NCBI RefSeq assembly: GCF_001654495.1
Contig: NZ_CP015849.1
Span: 868,001-932,000 of the forward strand
Length of the DNA: 64,000 nt
Origin: Streptomyces sp. SAT1
GTDB lineage: Bacteria; Actinomycetota; Actinomycetes; Streptomycetales; Streptomycetaceae
Reading direction: 5' to 3'
The first letter of the stretch is position 1. Each line of letters starts with the position of its first letter. Shown here piece by piece: positions 47,945-58,591 of this stretch. The notes under the pieces were generated by a model. The model was not told the DNA's origin, did not search any database, and worked only from the letters and a program-made list of their open reading frames with translations. Both the position numbers and the translations under genes were made by a program.

Positions 47945-50809
47945 GTGCAGCGGACCTTCCCGGCGACACCGTCCGACTTCTCCGAACTCGCCCGTTGCTG
48001 CGCCGTGTTCCTGCCCGCGGACCCGGCGCGCTCCGGCCGGGTCGCCTTCTGGCGTCCCGACGGCTCGGCTCCCCCGGCCCCCGCGCGGGCATCCGTGACC
48101 GAGCTGACGGTCGTCGTCGCTCGCGACGGCGGGGTCGCTCCGGTGACCGTGCCCGCCGTCGTGCTTCCCCTGCGCTCGGCGCTGCCGGTGCTCACGCACG
48201 CGCGTGCCGATGGCCCGGGGCACCGCGCCGCCGCCTTCTGGGGCGCGGCGGCCGTACTGGGCCTCCACTTCACGGCGCGCGGCCTGCTGCTGCCGGGGCT
48301 GTCGGCGACCGACCACGACGCCTGGCGCGCGGCGCCCCTCCTGGGCGAGGACGCGGAGCGGGTCGGCGCACTGGCCGCCGCGATGCCGCCCGAGGCGCAC
48401 GCCGTACCGCTCGACGTGCCCGGACCGCCGCGGCTGCCCGACCCCGGGCGTCTGCTGCGCGCCTTCCTGGACGCGGTCGCCGACACGCTGCCCCGGTCGC
48501 CCGCCGCGCCCCTGGTCACGGCCGGGCCTGCCTACGCGGCACAGGAGCCGCAGCACCTCCCGGAGCAGCGGGCGTGGGCCGCCGAGGTCGCGGCGGGCCA
48601 CGACGCGGGTCTGCGGATCTCGTTGCGGGTCGAGGTGACGGGGCTGGAGTCCGCCGACGGTGACGGCCCGGACCCCCGGTTCCGCGCGGTGCTCCAGGTG
48701 CACAGTGTGAGCGGCCCCGCCCGGGTCTCCGACGCCGCGGAGGTCTGGGCCGGACCGGGCGGCCCGGCCGAGGCGTTCGGTCCCCGCGCGCGGACGGACG
48801 TCCTGCTCGCGCTGCGCCGGGCGGCCCGGTCCTGGCCCGCGCTGACACCACTGCTGTCGGCAGCCGTGCCGGACGCCGTCGAACTCGCCGACGAGGAGAT
48901 CGCCGAACTGCTCGGGGAGGGCACCCGTGCGCTCGCCGCCGCCGGGGTCGAGGTGCACTGGCCGGCGGTGACGGCCCGCGGGCTGACCTCCGGGGCGACC
49001 CTCGGGCCGCCGGACGGCGCGGGCGGCACCGCGGGTCCCGCGCCGGGTCCCGGCGCGACGCTGTCCGCCGACGCGCTGCTCGCCTTCGACTGGTGGTTCG
49101 CGCTGGGCGGTCAGCGGCTCACCCGCGCGGAGCTCGACCGTCTGGCGGAGGCGAATCGGCCCCTGGTGCGGTTGCGCGGCCAGTGGGTGCTGGTCGACCC
49201 CGACGAACTGCGCCGCGCCCGGGGACGGCAGGACCGGAAGGTCACCGCCGTGCAGGCGCTGGGCGCCGCCCTGACGGGCTCCGCCGAGGTCGACGGCCAC
49301 CGGGTCGGGGTGCGGCCCACGGGATGGCTGGCGGCCCTGCGGGACCGCCTCACGGGACCGCAGGCACAGGAACCGGTGGGGCAGCCGGCCGCGCTCGCCG
49401 CCCGGCTGCGCGACTACCAGGCGCGCGGTCTGGGCTGGCTGGTGCGGATGACGTCGTCGGGGCTCGGCTGCTGTCTGGCCGACGACATGGGACTCGGCAA
49501 GACGGTCACCCTGATCGCGCTGCACCTGCACCGGCAGCAGGATCCGGCGACCGGCGGCCCCACCCTGGTGATCTGTCCGACGTCGCTCATGGGCAACTGG
49601 CAGCGGGAGATCGAGAGGTTCGCGCCCGGTACGCCGGTGCGCCGCTTCCACGGCGCGCGGCGCGACCTGGCCGGCCTCGCCGACGGCGAGATCGTGCTGA
49701 CCACGTACGGGACGATGCGCCTGGACGCGCCGCGGCTGTCCGAGATGCCCTGGGACATGGTCGTGGCGGACGAGGCGCAGCACGTGAAGAACCCGTACTC
49801 GGCCACGGCCCGGCAGTTGCGGACCATCGGGGCACGCGCGCGCGTGGCGCTCACCGGCACCCCCGTGGAGAACAACCTGTCCGAGCTGTGGGCGATCCTC
49901 GACTGGGCGACCCCGGGCCTGCTGGGCGGCCTCGGCGCCTTCCGCACGCGCTACGCGCAGGCCGTCGAGAGCGGCCGGGACCCGGCCGCCGCCGAGCGCC
50001 TCGCGCGGCTCGTCGGGCCGTTCCTGCTGCGGCGCCGCAAGTCCGACCCGGGGATCGCGCCCGAGCTGCCGCCCAAGACGGAGACCGATCACGCCGTCTC
50101 CCTCACCGCGGAGCAGACCGGGCTCTACGAGGCCCTGGTGCGCGAGACGCTCGCCGGGATCTCCGCCGCGGACGGCATGGCCCGGCGCGGGCTGGTCGTG
50201 AAGCTGCTGACCGGCCTGAAGCAGATCTGCAACCATCCCGCGCAGTTCCTCAAGGAGGACCGGCCGAGGATCCCCGGACGGTCCGGGAAGCTCGAACTGC
50301 TGGACGAACTGCTCGACACCGTCCTCGCGGAGGAGGCGGCGGTGCTGGTCTTCACCCAGTACGTGCGGATGGGGCGGCTGCTCGAGCGGCATCTCGCGGC
50401 CCGCGGGGTGCGGTCGCAGTTCCTGCACGGCGGCACCCCTGTCGCGGAGCGTGAGGCACAGGTTCGGCGCTTCCAGGACGGTGAGGTGCCGGTGTTCCTG
50501 CTGTCGTTGAAGGCCGCGGGCACCGGACTGAACCTCACGCGCGCGGAGCACGTCGTGCACTACGACCGCTGGTGGAACCCAGCGGTGGAGGCGCAGGCCA
50601 CCGACCGGGCGTACCGCATCGGCCAGAGCCGGCCCGTGCAGGTGCACCGGCTGATCGCCGAAGGCACGGTGGAGGACCGTATCGCCGCGCTGCTGCGCCG
50701 CAAGCGTGATCTCGCCGACGCGGTCCTCGGGTCGGGCGAGGCCGCGTTCACCGAACTGACCGACGCCGAACTGGCCGCGCTGGTCGAGCTGCGAGGAGAG
50801 GTCCGATGA
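47945..50809 (+). CDS. SNF2-family DEAD/DEAH-box helicase
   Basis: The 954-residue protein has an N-terminal half (about 1-450) of the bacterial SNF2-associated type and a C-terminal Swi2/Snf2 ATPase: motif I ADDMGLGKT (about residue 513), Walker B ADEAQHVKN, LTGTPVENNLSELW, and the second domain with VFTQYVRMGRLLERHL and RWWNPAVEAQATDRAYRIGQ. It likely translocates on double-stranded DNA. The stop overlaps the start of the SWIM gene (ATGA), marking a functional pair. The GTG start stands 13 bases after GAGGA, a long spacing. Confidence 0.93.
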   Translation: MQRTFPATPSDFSELARCCAVFLPADPARSGRVAFWRPDGSAPPAPARASVTELTVVVARDGGVAPVTVPAVVLPLRSALPVLTHARADGPGHRAAAFWGAAAVLGLHFTARGLLLPGLSATDHDAWRAAPLLGEDAERVGALAAAMPPEAHAVPLDVPGPPRLPDPGRLLRAFLDAVADTLPRSPAAPLVTAGPAYAAQEPQHLPEQRAWAAEVAAGHDAGLRISLRVEVTGLESADGDGPDPRFRAVLQVHSVSGPARVSDAAEVWAGPGGPAEAFGPRARTDVLLALRRAARSWPALTPLLSAAVPDAVELADEEIAELLGEGTRALAAAGVEVHWPAVTARGLTSGATLGPPDGAGGTAGPAPGPGATLSADALLAFDWWFALGGQRLTRAELDRLAEANRPLVRLRGQWVLVDPDELRRARGRQDRKVTAVQALGAALTGSAEVDGHRVGVRPTGWLAALRDRLTGPQAQEPVGQPAALAARLRDYQARGLGWLVRMTSSGLGCCLADDMGLGKTVTLIALHLHRQQDPATGGPTLVICPTSLMGNWQREIERFAPGTPVRRFHGARRDLAGLADGEIVLTTYGTMRLDAPRLSEMPWDMVVADEAQHVKNPYSATARQLRTIGARARVALTGTPVENNLSELWAILDWATPGLLGGLGAFRTRYAQAVESGRDPAAAERLARLVGPFLLRRRKSDPGIAPELPPKTETDHAVSLTAEQTGLYEALVRETLAGISAADGMARRGLVVKLLTGLKQICNHPAQFLKEDRPRIPGRSGKLELLDELLDTVLAEEAAVLVFTQYVRMGRLLERHLAARGVRSQFLHGGTPVAEREAQVRRFQDGEVPVFLLSLKAAGTGLNLTRAEHVVHYDRWWNPAVEAQATDRAYRIGQSRPVQVHRLIAEGTVEDRIAALLRRKRDLADAVLGSGEAAFTELTDAELAALVELRGEVR

Positions 50810-52143
50810 ACGAGCACGCGAGCGACACGGAGCGGATCTTCGAGGCGCTGCCCCCGGCCCAGGGGCGGGGTTTCGCCCGGACGTGGTGGGGCCATGCCTG
50901 GCTGAAGGCGCTGGAGGACACCGCGCTGGAGGCCCAGCAGGTGCGTACGGGACGGCGCCTGGCCCGCGCGGGAGCGGTGGGCGCCGTGTCGGTGCGTCCG
51001 GGCCGGATCACGGCGGTGGTGCACGACCGGGACCGTACGGCGCACCGGGCGGACGTCCTGCTGGAGCCGCTCTCCGACGACGGGTGGGCTCGCTTCCTCG
51101 ATGTGGCCGTGGAGCGTTCGGGGCACCTCGCGGCCCTGCTCGACCGCGATCTGCCGCCCGAACTGGTCGAGGATGCCGCGGCCGTCGGCATTGAACTCCT
51201 GCCGGGCATCGGTGACCTGGAGCCCCGGTGCGACTGCGGGGCCTGGGACCACTGCGGACACACGGCGGCACTGTGCCACCTGGTGGCGCGGCTGCTGGAC
51301 GAGGACCCCCTCGTGCTGCTGCTGATGCGCGGCCGGGACGAGCGGACCCTGTTCGGTGAACTGCACGCCCGGGACGCGGCGGAGGCCGGCGAACAGCCGC
51401 CGCCGGACGGTGTGGACGCGGCGGAGGCGTACGCCCGCGGGGCCGCCCTGCCACCGCTGCCGCCGCTGCCCGCACCGCCGGCGGGGCCGGGTCTGCCACC
51501 GTCGCTCGGCACCGAGACGGTTCCGGCGCCCGGGGTCGATCCGGCCGCGCTGGAACTCCTGGCCGCGCGCACCGCCGCCAGGGCCCACAGGTGGCTCAGT
51601 GGGGCGGGCGACGGCGTCTCCCTGGGGTGGGCGGACGAGTTCGGCCTGACCGTCGGGCTGGACGCCGTACGCCTCGCCGAGGGCGCCTGCGAAGGCACCG
51701 GCGCCGCGGGCGGTCCCGGTGATCGCGCCCTCCTGGACCGGCTGGCCAAGGGCTCGGGGCGCAGCAGGGCACAACTCGCGCGTGCCGTGCGGGCGTGGCG
51801 GACGGGCGGCGCCGCCGGTGTGGCCGTGCTGGAGGAGGAGTGGGCCGTCGACGGCGAGGCACAGGCACGCGCGCGTGCCGCCCTCGCGGCGGCGTGGGAG
51901 GAGGACCGGCCGTCCCTGCGGGGCACGGGGAACCGCTGGACCGTCGTCGGCACGGGCCACCAGATCCGGCTGGGCCGGGACGGCCGTTGGTGGCCCTTCC
52001 GCAAGGAGCACGGCCACTGGGCACCGGCGGGCGGTCCCGCCCAGGACCCCGCGACCGCGCTCGCCACGGCGGAGGGCTGGGACGGCACGGAGGGCGCCAC
52101 GGCGGGTGCCTCGGGGGCCGGACCGGGGCACGAGGGCGTCTGA
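50806..52143 (+). CDS. SWIM zinc-finger protein partner of SNF2
   Basis: The 445-residue protein contains the SWIM zinc finger CDCGAWDHCGH (Cys142, Cys144, Cys150, His152), predicted to bind DNA or protein. N-terminal FARTWWGHAWLKALE and the TGRRLARAGAVGAVSVRPG block are typical of SWIM proteins found next to SNF2 helicases in actinobacteria. Residues 190-260 are Pro/Ala-rich linker. The ATG overlaps the SNF2 stop by four bases. The pair probably acts as one machine on DNA, with details unknown. Confidence 0.92.
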   Translation: MNEHASDTERIFEALPPAQGRGFARTWWGHAWLKALEDTALEAQQVRTGRRLARAGAVGAVSVRPGRITAVVHDRDRTAHRADVLLEPLSDDGWARFLDVAVERSGHLAALLDRDLPPELVEDAAAVGIELLPGIGDLEPRCDCGAWDHCGHTAALCHLVARLLDEDPLVLLLMRGRDERTLFGELHARDAAEAGEQPPPDGVDAAEAYARGAALPPLPPLPAPPAGPGLPPSLGTETVPAPGVDPAALELLAARTAARAHRWLSGAGDGVSLGWADEFGLTVGLDAVRLAEGACEGTGAAGGPGDRALLDRLAKGSGRSRAQLARAVRAWRTGGAAGVAVLEEEWAVDGEAQARARAALAAAWEEDRPSLRGTGNRWTVVGTGHQIRLGRDGRWWPFRKEHGHWAPAGGPAQDPATALATAEGWDGTEGATAGASGAGPGHEGV

Positions 52144-52623
52144 GGCCCCCGGACACGCCTCGACCCGCCTCAGCCCGCCTGGGAGCGCCTGGGAGCGCCT
52201 GGGCAGGCGCGTGCCCGGCCGGGCGGCGGCTGACACACCGGGCCCGGCAGGGCGGAGGACCGGAAGGGCGGAGGGCCGGACCGCGGCGGGCCGGACCGGG
52301 ACGGACCGGCCCCGATCCGGCGGACGTGATCCGACCCGACCAGTCCAGAACGAACCAAACCAGACTGGACCGGGGTGGATCCGGGTGGACCGGGGTGGGC
52401 CGCGCCCGGTCAGTCAGCGGCAAGGTGCCACCCTCGCACCCGACACGCCGACCACACCGACCGCACCGACCGCACCGACCGCACCGAGAAAGTCCCAGGC
52501 CGCACCGAGAAAGTCCCAGGCCGACCGCCCGCCGACGCCTCCCGTTCACGCCTCCGTAGCCCTCCGTTACACGTGGCGTCCAACCCTGACCGCTGTCAGC
52601 ACACTTGGTTCTCAGGAGGCTCG
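52144..52623. other. Repeat-rich gap before the secreted esterase
   Basis: About 480 bases without a supported gene. GGGAGCGCCT repeats (52177-52203), GGCGGAGGGCCGGACC-type pieces (52255-52310), three CCGACCGCA units around 52459-52484, and a 21-base repeat (GCACCGAGAAAGTCCCAGGC at 52481-52500 and 52502-52521) follow one another. The last part may hold the promoter of the gene at 52624, with AGGAGG at 52614. Confidence 0.7.
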
Positions 52624-53991
52624 ATGTCCTCGCACGTCCCCGGTCGGCGCCGTGTCCGGCGCACTCTCGCAGCGGGGCTTCCGCTCGCCCTGCTCGCCGG
52701 GCTAGCGGCGGCCGGTACGGCCACGGCCGCCGTCGGCCACGACCGGGGCGGGAAGGCCCCTTCCCGCGACGCGCGCGTCGTCGGCACGGCCACGCTCGGG
52801 GACATACCGCTCGGCGCGTTCAGCAATCGGCTGCTGCCGGGCACCGTGGACGACGACCGGGGCGTGAATCTGGGCGGCATCGGCAGCGACATCTACCCGG
52901 CGGGCCGCAAGGGCGAGTTCTGGACGGTCACCGACCGTGGGCCGAACGGCCAGATCAAGGTGTCCGGCAAGAAGCGCCGTACGTTCCCGGTGCCCGGCTT
53001 CGACCCGGCGATCGTGAAGATCAAGGTGTCGGGCGGCGCGGTGCGGGTGCTGGACGCCATCCCCCTGACGACCTCCTCGGGCAAGCCCGTCACCGGCCTG
53101 TCCAACCAGGAGGGACGCGACGAGGCCCCGTACTCCTACGACGCGCGGACCCCACTGCCGTACAACCCGAACGGACTGGACACCGAGGGCATCGTCCGGG
53201 CGGCGGACGGCTCCTTCTGGCTCGTGGACGAGTACGGCCCGTCGCTGGTCCACGTCTCCGCGCGCGGGAAGGTGCTCACCCGGTACGTGCCCAAGGGGCT
53301 GCGTCTCACCGGCGCCGACTACCGGGTGGTGGAGGCGCTGCCGTCCGTGCTGCTGCACCGGAAGGTCAACCGCGGGTTCGAGGGGCTCGCGCTGCTGCCG
53401 GGCGGTGACCTGGTGATGGCTGTGCAGAGCCCGCTGTCGCTGCCCGACGCCGACTCCGGGGACGCCTCGCGCACCACCCGACTGCTGCGCTTCTCGCCCC
53501 GCAAGCAGGCGGTCACCGCCGAGTACGCGTACCGCTTCGACCCGGTGGGCGTCGTCGACCCCGGCGAGGACGACACCTCCGAGCTGAAGATCTCCTCCGT
53601 CGTCGCGGTGGGCCGTGACCGGCTGCTGGTGGAGGAGCGCACCGACAGGGCGGCACGGCTGCACCTGGTGCGGCTGGACCGCCGGGCGGACATCCTCGGC
53701 GGCCGGTGGGACGACGACACCACCTCGCCGTCGCTGGAGCAGCTCGACGATCCCGCGGCGTCCGGTGTGCCGGTGCTCGCCAAGCGGCTCGTGGTCGACC
53801 TGGGCAAGGTCGCCGGGGTGCCGGGGAAGATCGAGGGCGTCGCGCGCGTGGACGACCGGACGCTCGCCCTGATCAACGACAACGACTTCGGGATGACGGA
53901 CGGCCCGGACGCGTTCGACGCGCAGGGGCGGCTGGTGGACAGCGGCATCAAGACCACGGTGACCTACGTGCGGCTGCCGCACGGCATCTGA
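52624..53991 (+). CDS. Secreted esterase-like/phytase-fold protein
   Basis: The 455-residue protein starts with a signal peptide (basic MSSHVPGRRRVRR, then TLAAGLPLALLAGLAA, cleavage near ATAA). The mature part matches the esterase-like activity of phytase family (PF13449): GGIGSDIYPAGRKGEFWTVTDRGPNG, DTEGIVRAADGSFWLVDEYGPSLVHV, RGFEGLALLPGG and the closing INDNDFGM. It is a secreted beta-propeller, probably calcium-dependent. Substrate unknown. The ATG at 52624 has AGGAGG six bases upstream. A strong terminator follows. Confidence 0.9.
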   Translation: MSSHVPGRRRVRRTLAAGLPLALLAGLAAAGTATAAVGHDRGGKAPSRDARVVGTATLGDIPLGAFSNRLLPGTVDDDRGVNLGGIGSDIYPAGRKGEFWTVTDRGPNGQIKVSGKKRRTFPVPGFDPAIVKIKVSGGAVRVLDAIPLTTSSGKPVTGLSNQEGRDEAPYSYDARTPLPYNPNGLDTEGIVRAADGSFWLVDEYGPSLVHVSARGKVLTRYVPKGLRLTGADYRVVEALPSVLLHRKVNRGFEGLALLPGGDLVMAVQSPLSLPDADSGDASRTTRLLRFSPRKQAVTAEYAYRFDPVGVVDPGEDDTSELKISSVVAVGRDRLLVEERTDRAARLHLVRLDRRADILGGRWDDDTTSPSLEQLDDPAASGVPVLAKRLVVDLGKVAGVPGKIEGVARVDDRTLALINDNDFGMTDGPDAFDAQGRLVDSGIKTTVTYVRLPHGI

Positions 53992-54005
53992 TAACGCGTC
54001 ATCGG

Positions 54006-54035
54006 AAGGGGCGGCACGCGCGCGTGCCGCCCCTT
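54006..54035. terminator. Perfect bidirectional terminator
   Basis: AAGGGGCGGCACGC and GCGTGCCGCCCCTT form a perfect 14-bp stem with GC at the loop, between the esterase stop and the convergent xylA stop. It has an A-run on one side and a T-run on the other, so it can work in both directions. Confidence 0.92.
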
Positions 54036-54048
54036 GCGCGTCACGGAC

Positions 54049-55270
<1,222 letters not shown>

Positions 55271-55395
55271 ATGCCGACGCGTCCCTGGGAAGGGACGAGG
55301 GGGCGCCGACCGGCGCGAAGCCCGGGTCACGCACCCCGGCGCTCCAGGAGAACCGCACGTCACAGCCCCGTGAACCGCGAGGAAGAGGAGAGCCG

Positions 55396-56841
55396 ATGTC
55401 AGCAGCCGAGGGTCCGCTCGTCGTCGGTGTGGACTCGTCCACCCAGTCCACCAAGGTGCTCGTCGTCGACGCGGCCACCGGCCGGGTCGTGGCGAGCGGG
55501 CAGGCGCCGCACACCGTCTCCACCGGCGAGGGCCGGGAGAGCGACCCCCGCCAGTGGTGGGACGCGCTGCGCGCTGCACTGCACCGGTGCGGGGACGCGG
55601 CGCGCGAGGCGTCCGCCGTGTCGGTCGGCGGCCAGCAGCACGGGCTCGTCACGCTGGACGCGCACGGCGACCCCGTACGGCCGGCCCTACTGTGGAACGA
55701 CGTGCGCTCGGCGCCGCAGGCCCGCCGCCTCGTGGCGGAGCTGGGCGGTCCCGAGGCGTGGGCGCGGCGCACGGGCAGCGTGCCGGGCGCCTCCTTCACG
55801 GTCACCAAGTGGGCCTGGCTCGCCGAGCACGAACCGGAGGCGGCCCGTTCGGTGGCGTCGGTGCGCCTGCCGCACGATTATCTGACCGAACGTCTGACCG
55901 GCGAGGGCACCACCGACCGGGGCGACGCCTCGGGCACCGGCTGGTGGGCGTCCGCCACCGAGGCGTACGACGAGGACGTCCTCGGCCGGATCGGTCTCGA
56001 CCCGGCGCTGCTGCCCCGGGTGGTGCGGCCCGGAGAGGTGGCCGGGACGGTCCGCGACATCCACGACCTGCCGTTCTCCAAGGGCACCCTGGTGGCGGCC
56101 GGCACCGGTGACAACGCCGCCGCGGCGCTCGGCCTCGGGTTGCTTCCGGGCACCCCGGTGCTCAGCCTGGGCACGTCGGGCACGGTGTACGCGGTCTCCG
56201 AGCACCGTCCGGCCGACCCGTCCGGCACGGTGGCGGGCTTCGCCGACGCGCGCGGCGACTGGCTGCCGCTGGCCTGCACCCTCAACTGCACGCTCGCCGT
56301 CGACCGGATCGCCGCACTCCTCGGTGTCGACCGGGAGGCCGTCGAACCGGGCACCGGCGTCACCCTGCTCCCCTACCTCGACGGCGAGCGCACCCCGAAC
56401 CTGCCGAACGCCTCCGGCCTGCTGCACGGACTGCGCCACGACACGACCGCGGGACAACTGCTCCAGGCCGCCTACGACGGCGCTGTGCACGCCCTGCTCG
56501 GCGCGCTGGACCGGGTCCTCGACCAGGACGCCGACCGCACCGCTCCCCTGGTGCTGATCGGCGGCGGGGCCCGCGGCACGGCCTGGCAGCAGACCGTGCG
56601 GCGGCTGTCGGGGCGGCCGGTGCGGATCCCCGAGGCCGGGGAACTGGTCGCGCTGGGCGCCGCCGCGCAGGCCGCGGGGCTGCTGACCGGCGAGGACCCG
56701 GCCGCGGTCGCCCGCCGCTGGCGGACGGCCGACGGGCCCGTGCTCGATCCGGTGGAGCGGGACGAGACGACGCTGACCAGGATCTCCGGGGTACTCTCCG
56801 ACGCGGCCCCGCTGCTGGAGCGGGGCGCGCGGGAGCACTGA
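55396..56841 (+). CDS. xylB: Xylulokinase
   Basis: The 481-residue protein is an FGGY-family kinase that phosphorylates D-xylulose to xylulose 5-phosphate. The N-terminal phosphate loop is VVGVDSSTQSTKVLVVD, with GGQQHGLVTL for the sugar, and the second ATP domain holds GTGDNAAAALGLG with the catalytic Asp, LSLGTSGTVYAVS, and LIGGGARGTAW. GGAAGAGGAGAG precedes the ATG. It completes the xylose pathway with xylA, and a ROK regulator follows 74 bases later. Confidence 0.97.
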   Translation: MSAAEGPLVVGVDSSTQSTKVLVVDAATGRVVASGQAPHTVSTGEGRESDPRQWWDALRAALHRCGDAAREASAVSVGGQQHGLVTLDAHGDPVRPALLWNDVRSAPQARRLVAELGGPEAWARRTGSVPGASFTVTKWAWLAEHEPEAARSVASVRLPHDYLTERLTGEGTTDRGDASGTGWWASATEAYDEDVLGRIGLDPALLPRVVRPGEVAGTVRDIHDLPFSKGTLVAAGTGDNAAAALGLGLLPGTPVLSLGTSGTVYAVSEHRPADPSGTVAGFADARGDWLPLACTLNCTLAVDRIAALLGVDREAVEPGTGVTLLPYLDGERTPNLPNASGLLHGLRHDTTAGQLLQAAYDGAVHALLGALDRVLDQDADRTAPLVLIGGGARGTAWQQTVRRLSGRPVRIPEAGELVALGAAAQAAGLLTGEDPAAVARRWRTADGPVLDPVERDETTLTRISGVLSDAAPLLERGAREH

Positions 56842-56915
56842 CGAGACCGGCACGGCCCACCGGACACCGACCGTCGGCCCACCGCCGCAGGACACCGACC
56901 GAGGACGACCCAGGC

Positions 56916-58124
56916 ATGACCGCACCGCTGAACGAGCCCCGCCCGACCGGTCCTGGCCGCCCGCAGCCCGACACCCAGCAGGGCATGCGCCGCCGCAACC
57001 TCGCCCGCGTCCTGCACACCGTCAGCGCCGAGGGTCCGCTGTCGCGGGCAGCCGTCGCCTCGCGCATCGGACTCACCCGGGCAGCGGTGTCGACGCTGGT
57101 CGACGAGCTCGTCCGCTCCGGCCTCCTGGAGGAACTGGGGCCCGAGCGGCCCGGCCGGGTGGGCCGCCCGGGGTCGGCGCTCGCGGTCAGCGGCCGGGGC
57201 CCGGCGGGGATCGGCGCCGAGGTCGGCGTCGACCACCTCGCGGCCTGTGCGGTCGACCTGCGCGGCACGGTCCGGGCGCGGGCGGTGCGGCACGGCACGA
57301 ACCGCGGCCGGGCCCCGGAACCGGTGGCGGCGGACCTCGGCGCGCTGATATCCGAGGTCGTCGCCGAGGCGCGGGACCAGGGGCTGTGGCCGGCCGGGCT
57401 CGCCGTCGCCGTGCCCGGCCTGGTCGCCCGCGACGGCCGTACGGTCGTCCGGGCCCCCAACCTCGACTGGCACGACACCGACCTCGGCGTCCTGCTGCCC
57501 GGCGCGTGCCCCCTGACCGTGGACAACGAGGCGAACTTCGGCGCCCTGGCCGAACTCTGGCTCGGCCGGGACACGCCTCCGGACTTCCTGCACGTGTCCG
57601 CGGAGATCGGCATCGGCGCCGCGGTGGTGGTCGACGGACGGCTGCTGCGCGGCACCCGCGGTTTCGCCGGTGAGCTGGGGCACGTCCCGGTCGAGCCGGA
57701 GGGCCCCGCCTGCCCGTGCGGCGGACGCGGCTGCCTGGAGCAGTACGCCGGTGAGGAGGCCGTGCTGCGGGCCGCCGGGCTGGAGGCGGGCGAGGGCCGG
57801 GTCGGACTGCTCGCGACTCGTGCCGCCGCCGGGGACGCGCGGGTGCGGGGGGCACTGCGGGACGCCGGCCGGGCGCTGGGCGTCGCGCTGACCGGCGCGG
57901 TCAATCTGCTCGACCCCGAGACCGTCGTGCTCGGCGGCGCGCTGGCCGGGCTCGCGCCCTGGCTGCTGCCCTCGCTCGAGGCCGAACTGGACCGGCGCAC
58001 CGCGGGCCCCGCCTGCCCGGTGTCCGTCTCGTCCTTCGGCCCCGAGGGACCGCTGCTGGGCGCCGCGCACTCGGTGGTGCGTGCCGTCCTCGACGACCCG
58101 TCAGCCGTGGCCGAACACGTCTGA
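56916..58124 (+). CDS. ROK family transcriptional regulator of the xylose genes
   Basis: The 402-residue protein has an N-terminal winged helix (RRRNLARVLHTVSAEGPLSRAAVASRIGLTRAAVSTLVDELVR, about 25-70) and a ROK sugar-kinase-like domain (GIGAEVGVDHLAACAVDL, VDNEANFGAL, the zinc motif CPCGGRGCLEQYAG). ROK repressors of this layout bind xylose or its phosphate and control xyl genes. It follows xylB in the same direction and probably represses the divergent xylA/xylB promoter region, hence XylR-like. Confidence 0.92.
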   Translation: MTAPLNEPRPTGPGRPQPDTQQGMRRRNLARVLHTVSAEGPLSRAAVASRIGLTRAAVSTLVDELVRSGLLEELGPERPGRVGRPGSALAVSGRGPAGIGAEVGVDHLAACAVDLRGTVRARAVRHGTNRGRAPEPVAADLGALISEVVAEARDQGLWPAGLAVAVPGLVARDGRTVVRAPNLDWHDTDLGVLLPGACPLTVDNEANFGALAELWLGRDTPPDFLHVSAEIGIGAAVVVDGRLLRGTRGFAGELGHVPVEPEGPACPCGGRGCLEQYAGEEAVLRAAGLEAGEGRVGLLATRAAAGDARVRGALRDAGRALGVALTGAVNLLDPETVVLGGALAGLAPWLLPSLEAELDRRTAGPACPVSVSSFGPEGPLLGAAHSVVRAVLDDPSAVAEHV

Positions 58125-58591
58125 AACCCGCTGCACTTCACTCGTCCGGGTGGTCGAGTTCTCCACAACGCGCCGCGCGTCCACGGATCCCTGCCGCGCC
58201 CTTCTGTCCAACCCGGCGGCGCCGTACCGTGATTCACGCGAGACGCCGTCCGCCGGCCCTGCGGCCCACGACGGCGGCCCGCGCCCACCCGGTCGATCCC
58301 CGCACCGCCGGGGCGGGCGACACCGACCGGACACGCCGCCCGGCTCCGCACCCAGCGACCGGCCGTGCGCGAGACTCACCGCCACCGACACCCGACACCC
58401 GTCCTCGCCCCCGCCTCCGCCCCCGCCCCCGCCCCCACATCTACGCGCATCCCGCCGACAGACACCCGCACCACCGGCACGCACCCTCGGCACGCACCCC
58501 CGCCGGCGACACGCTTCCCCACCTCGCATCCCCCACGAGAAGCGAGGCCCCCCACACACGAGACCCCCACACACGAGAAAGGTCGTCGCCC
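58125..58591. other. Low-complexity, C-rich gap before the amidase gene
   Basis: About 467 bases with no supported gene. A run of CCCCC tracts at 58408-58437 gives five or more guanine tracts on the minus strand. A 15-base repeat CCCCCACACACGAGA (58549-58563 and 58564-58578) ends at the ribosome binding site of the amidase gene. Confidence 0.7.
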
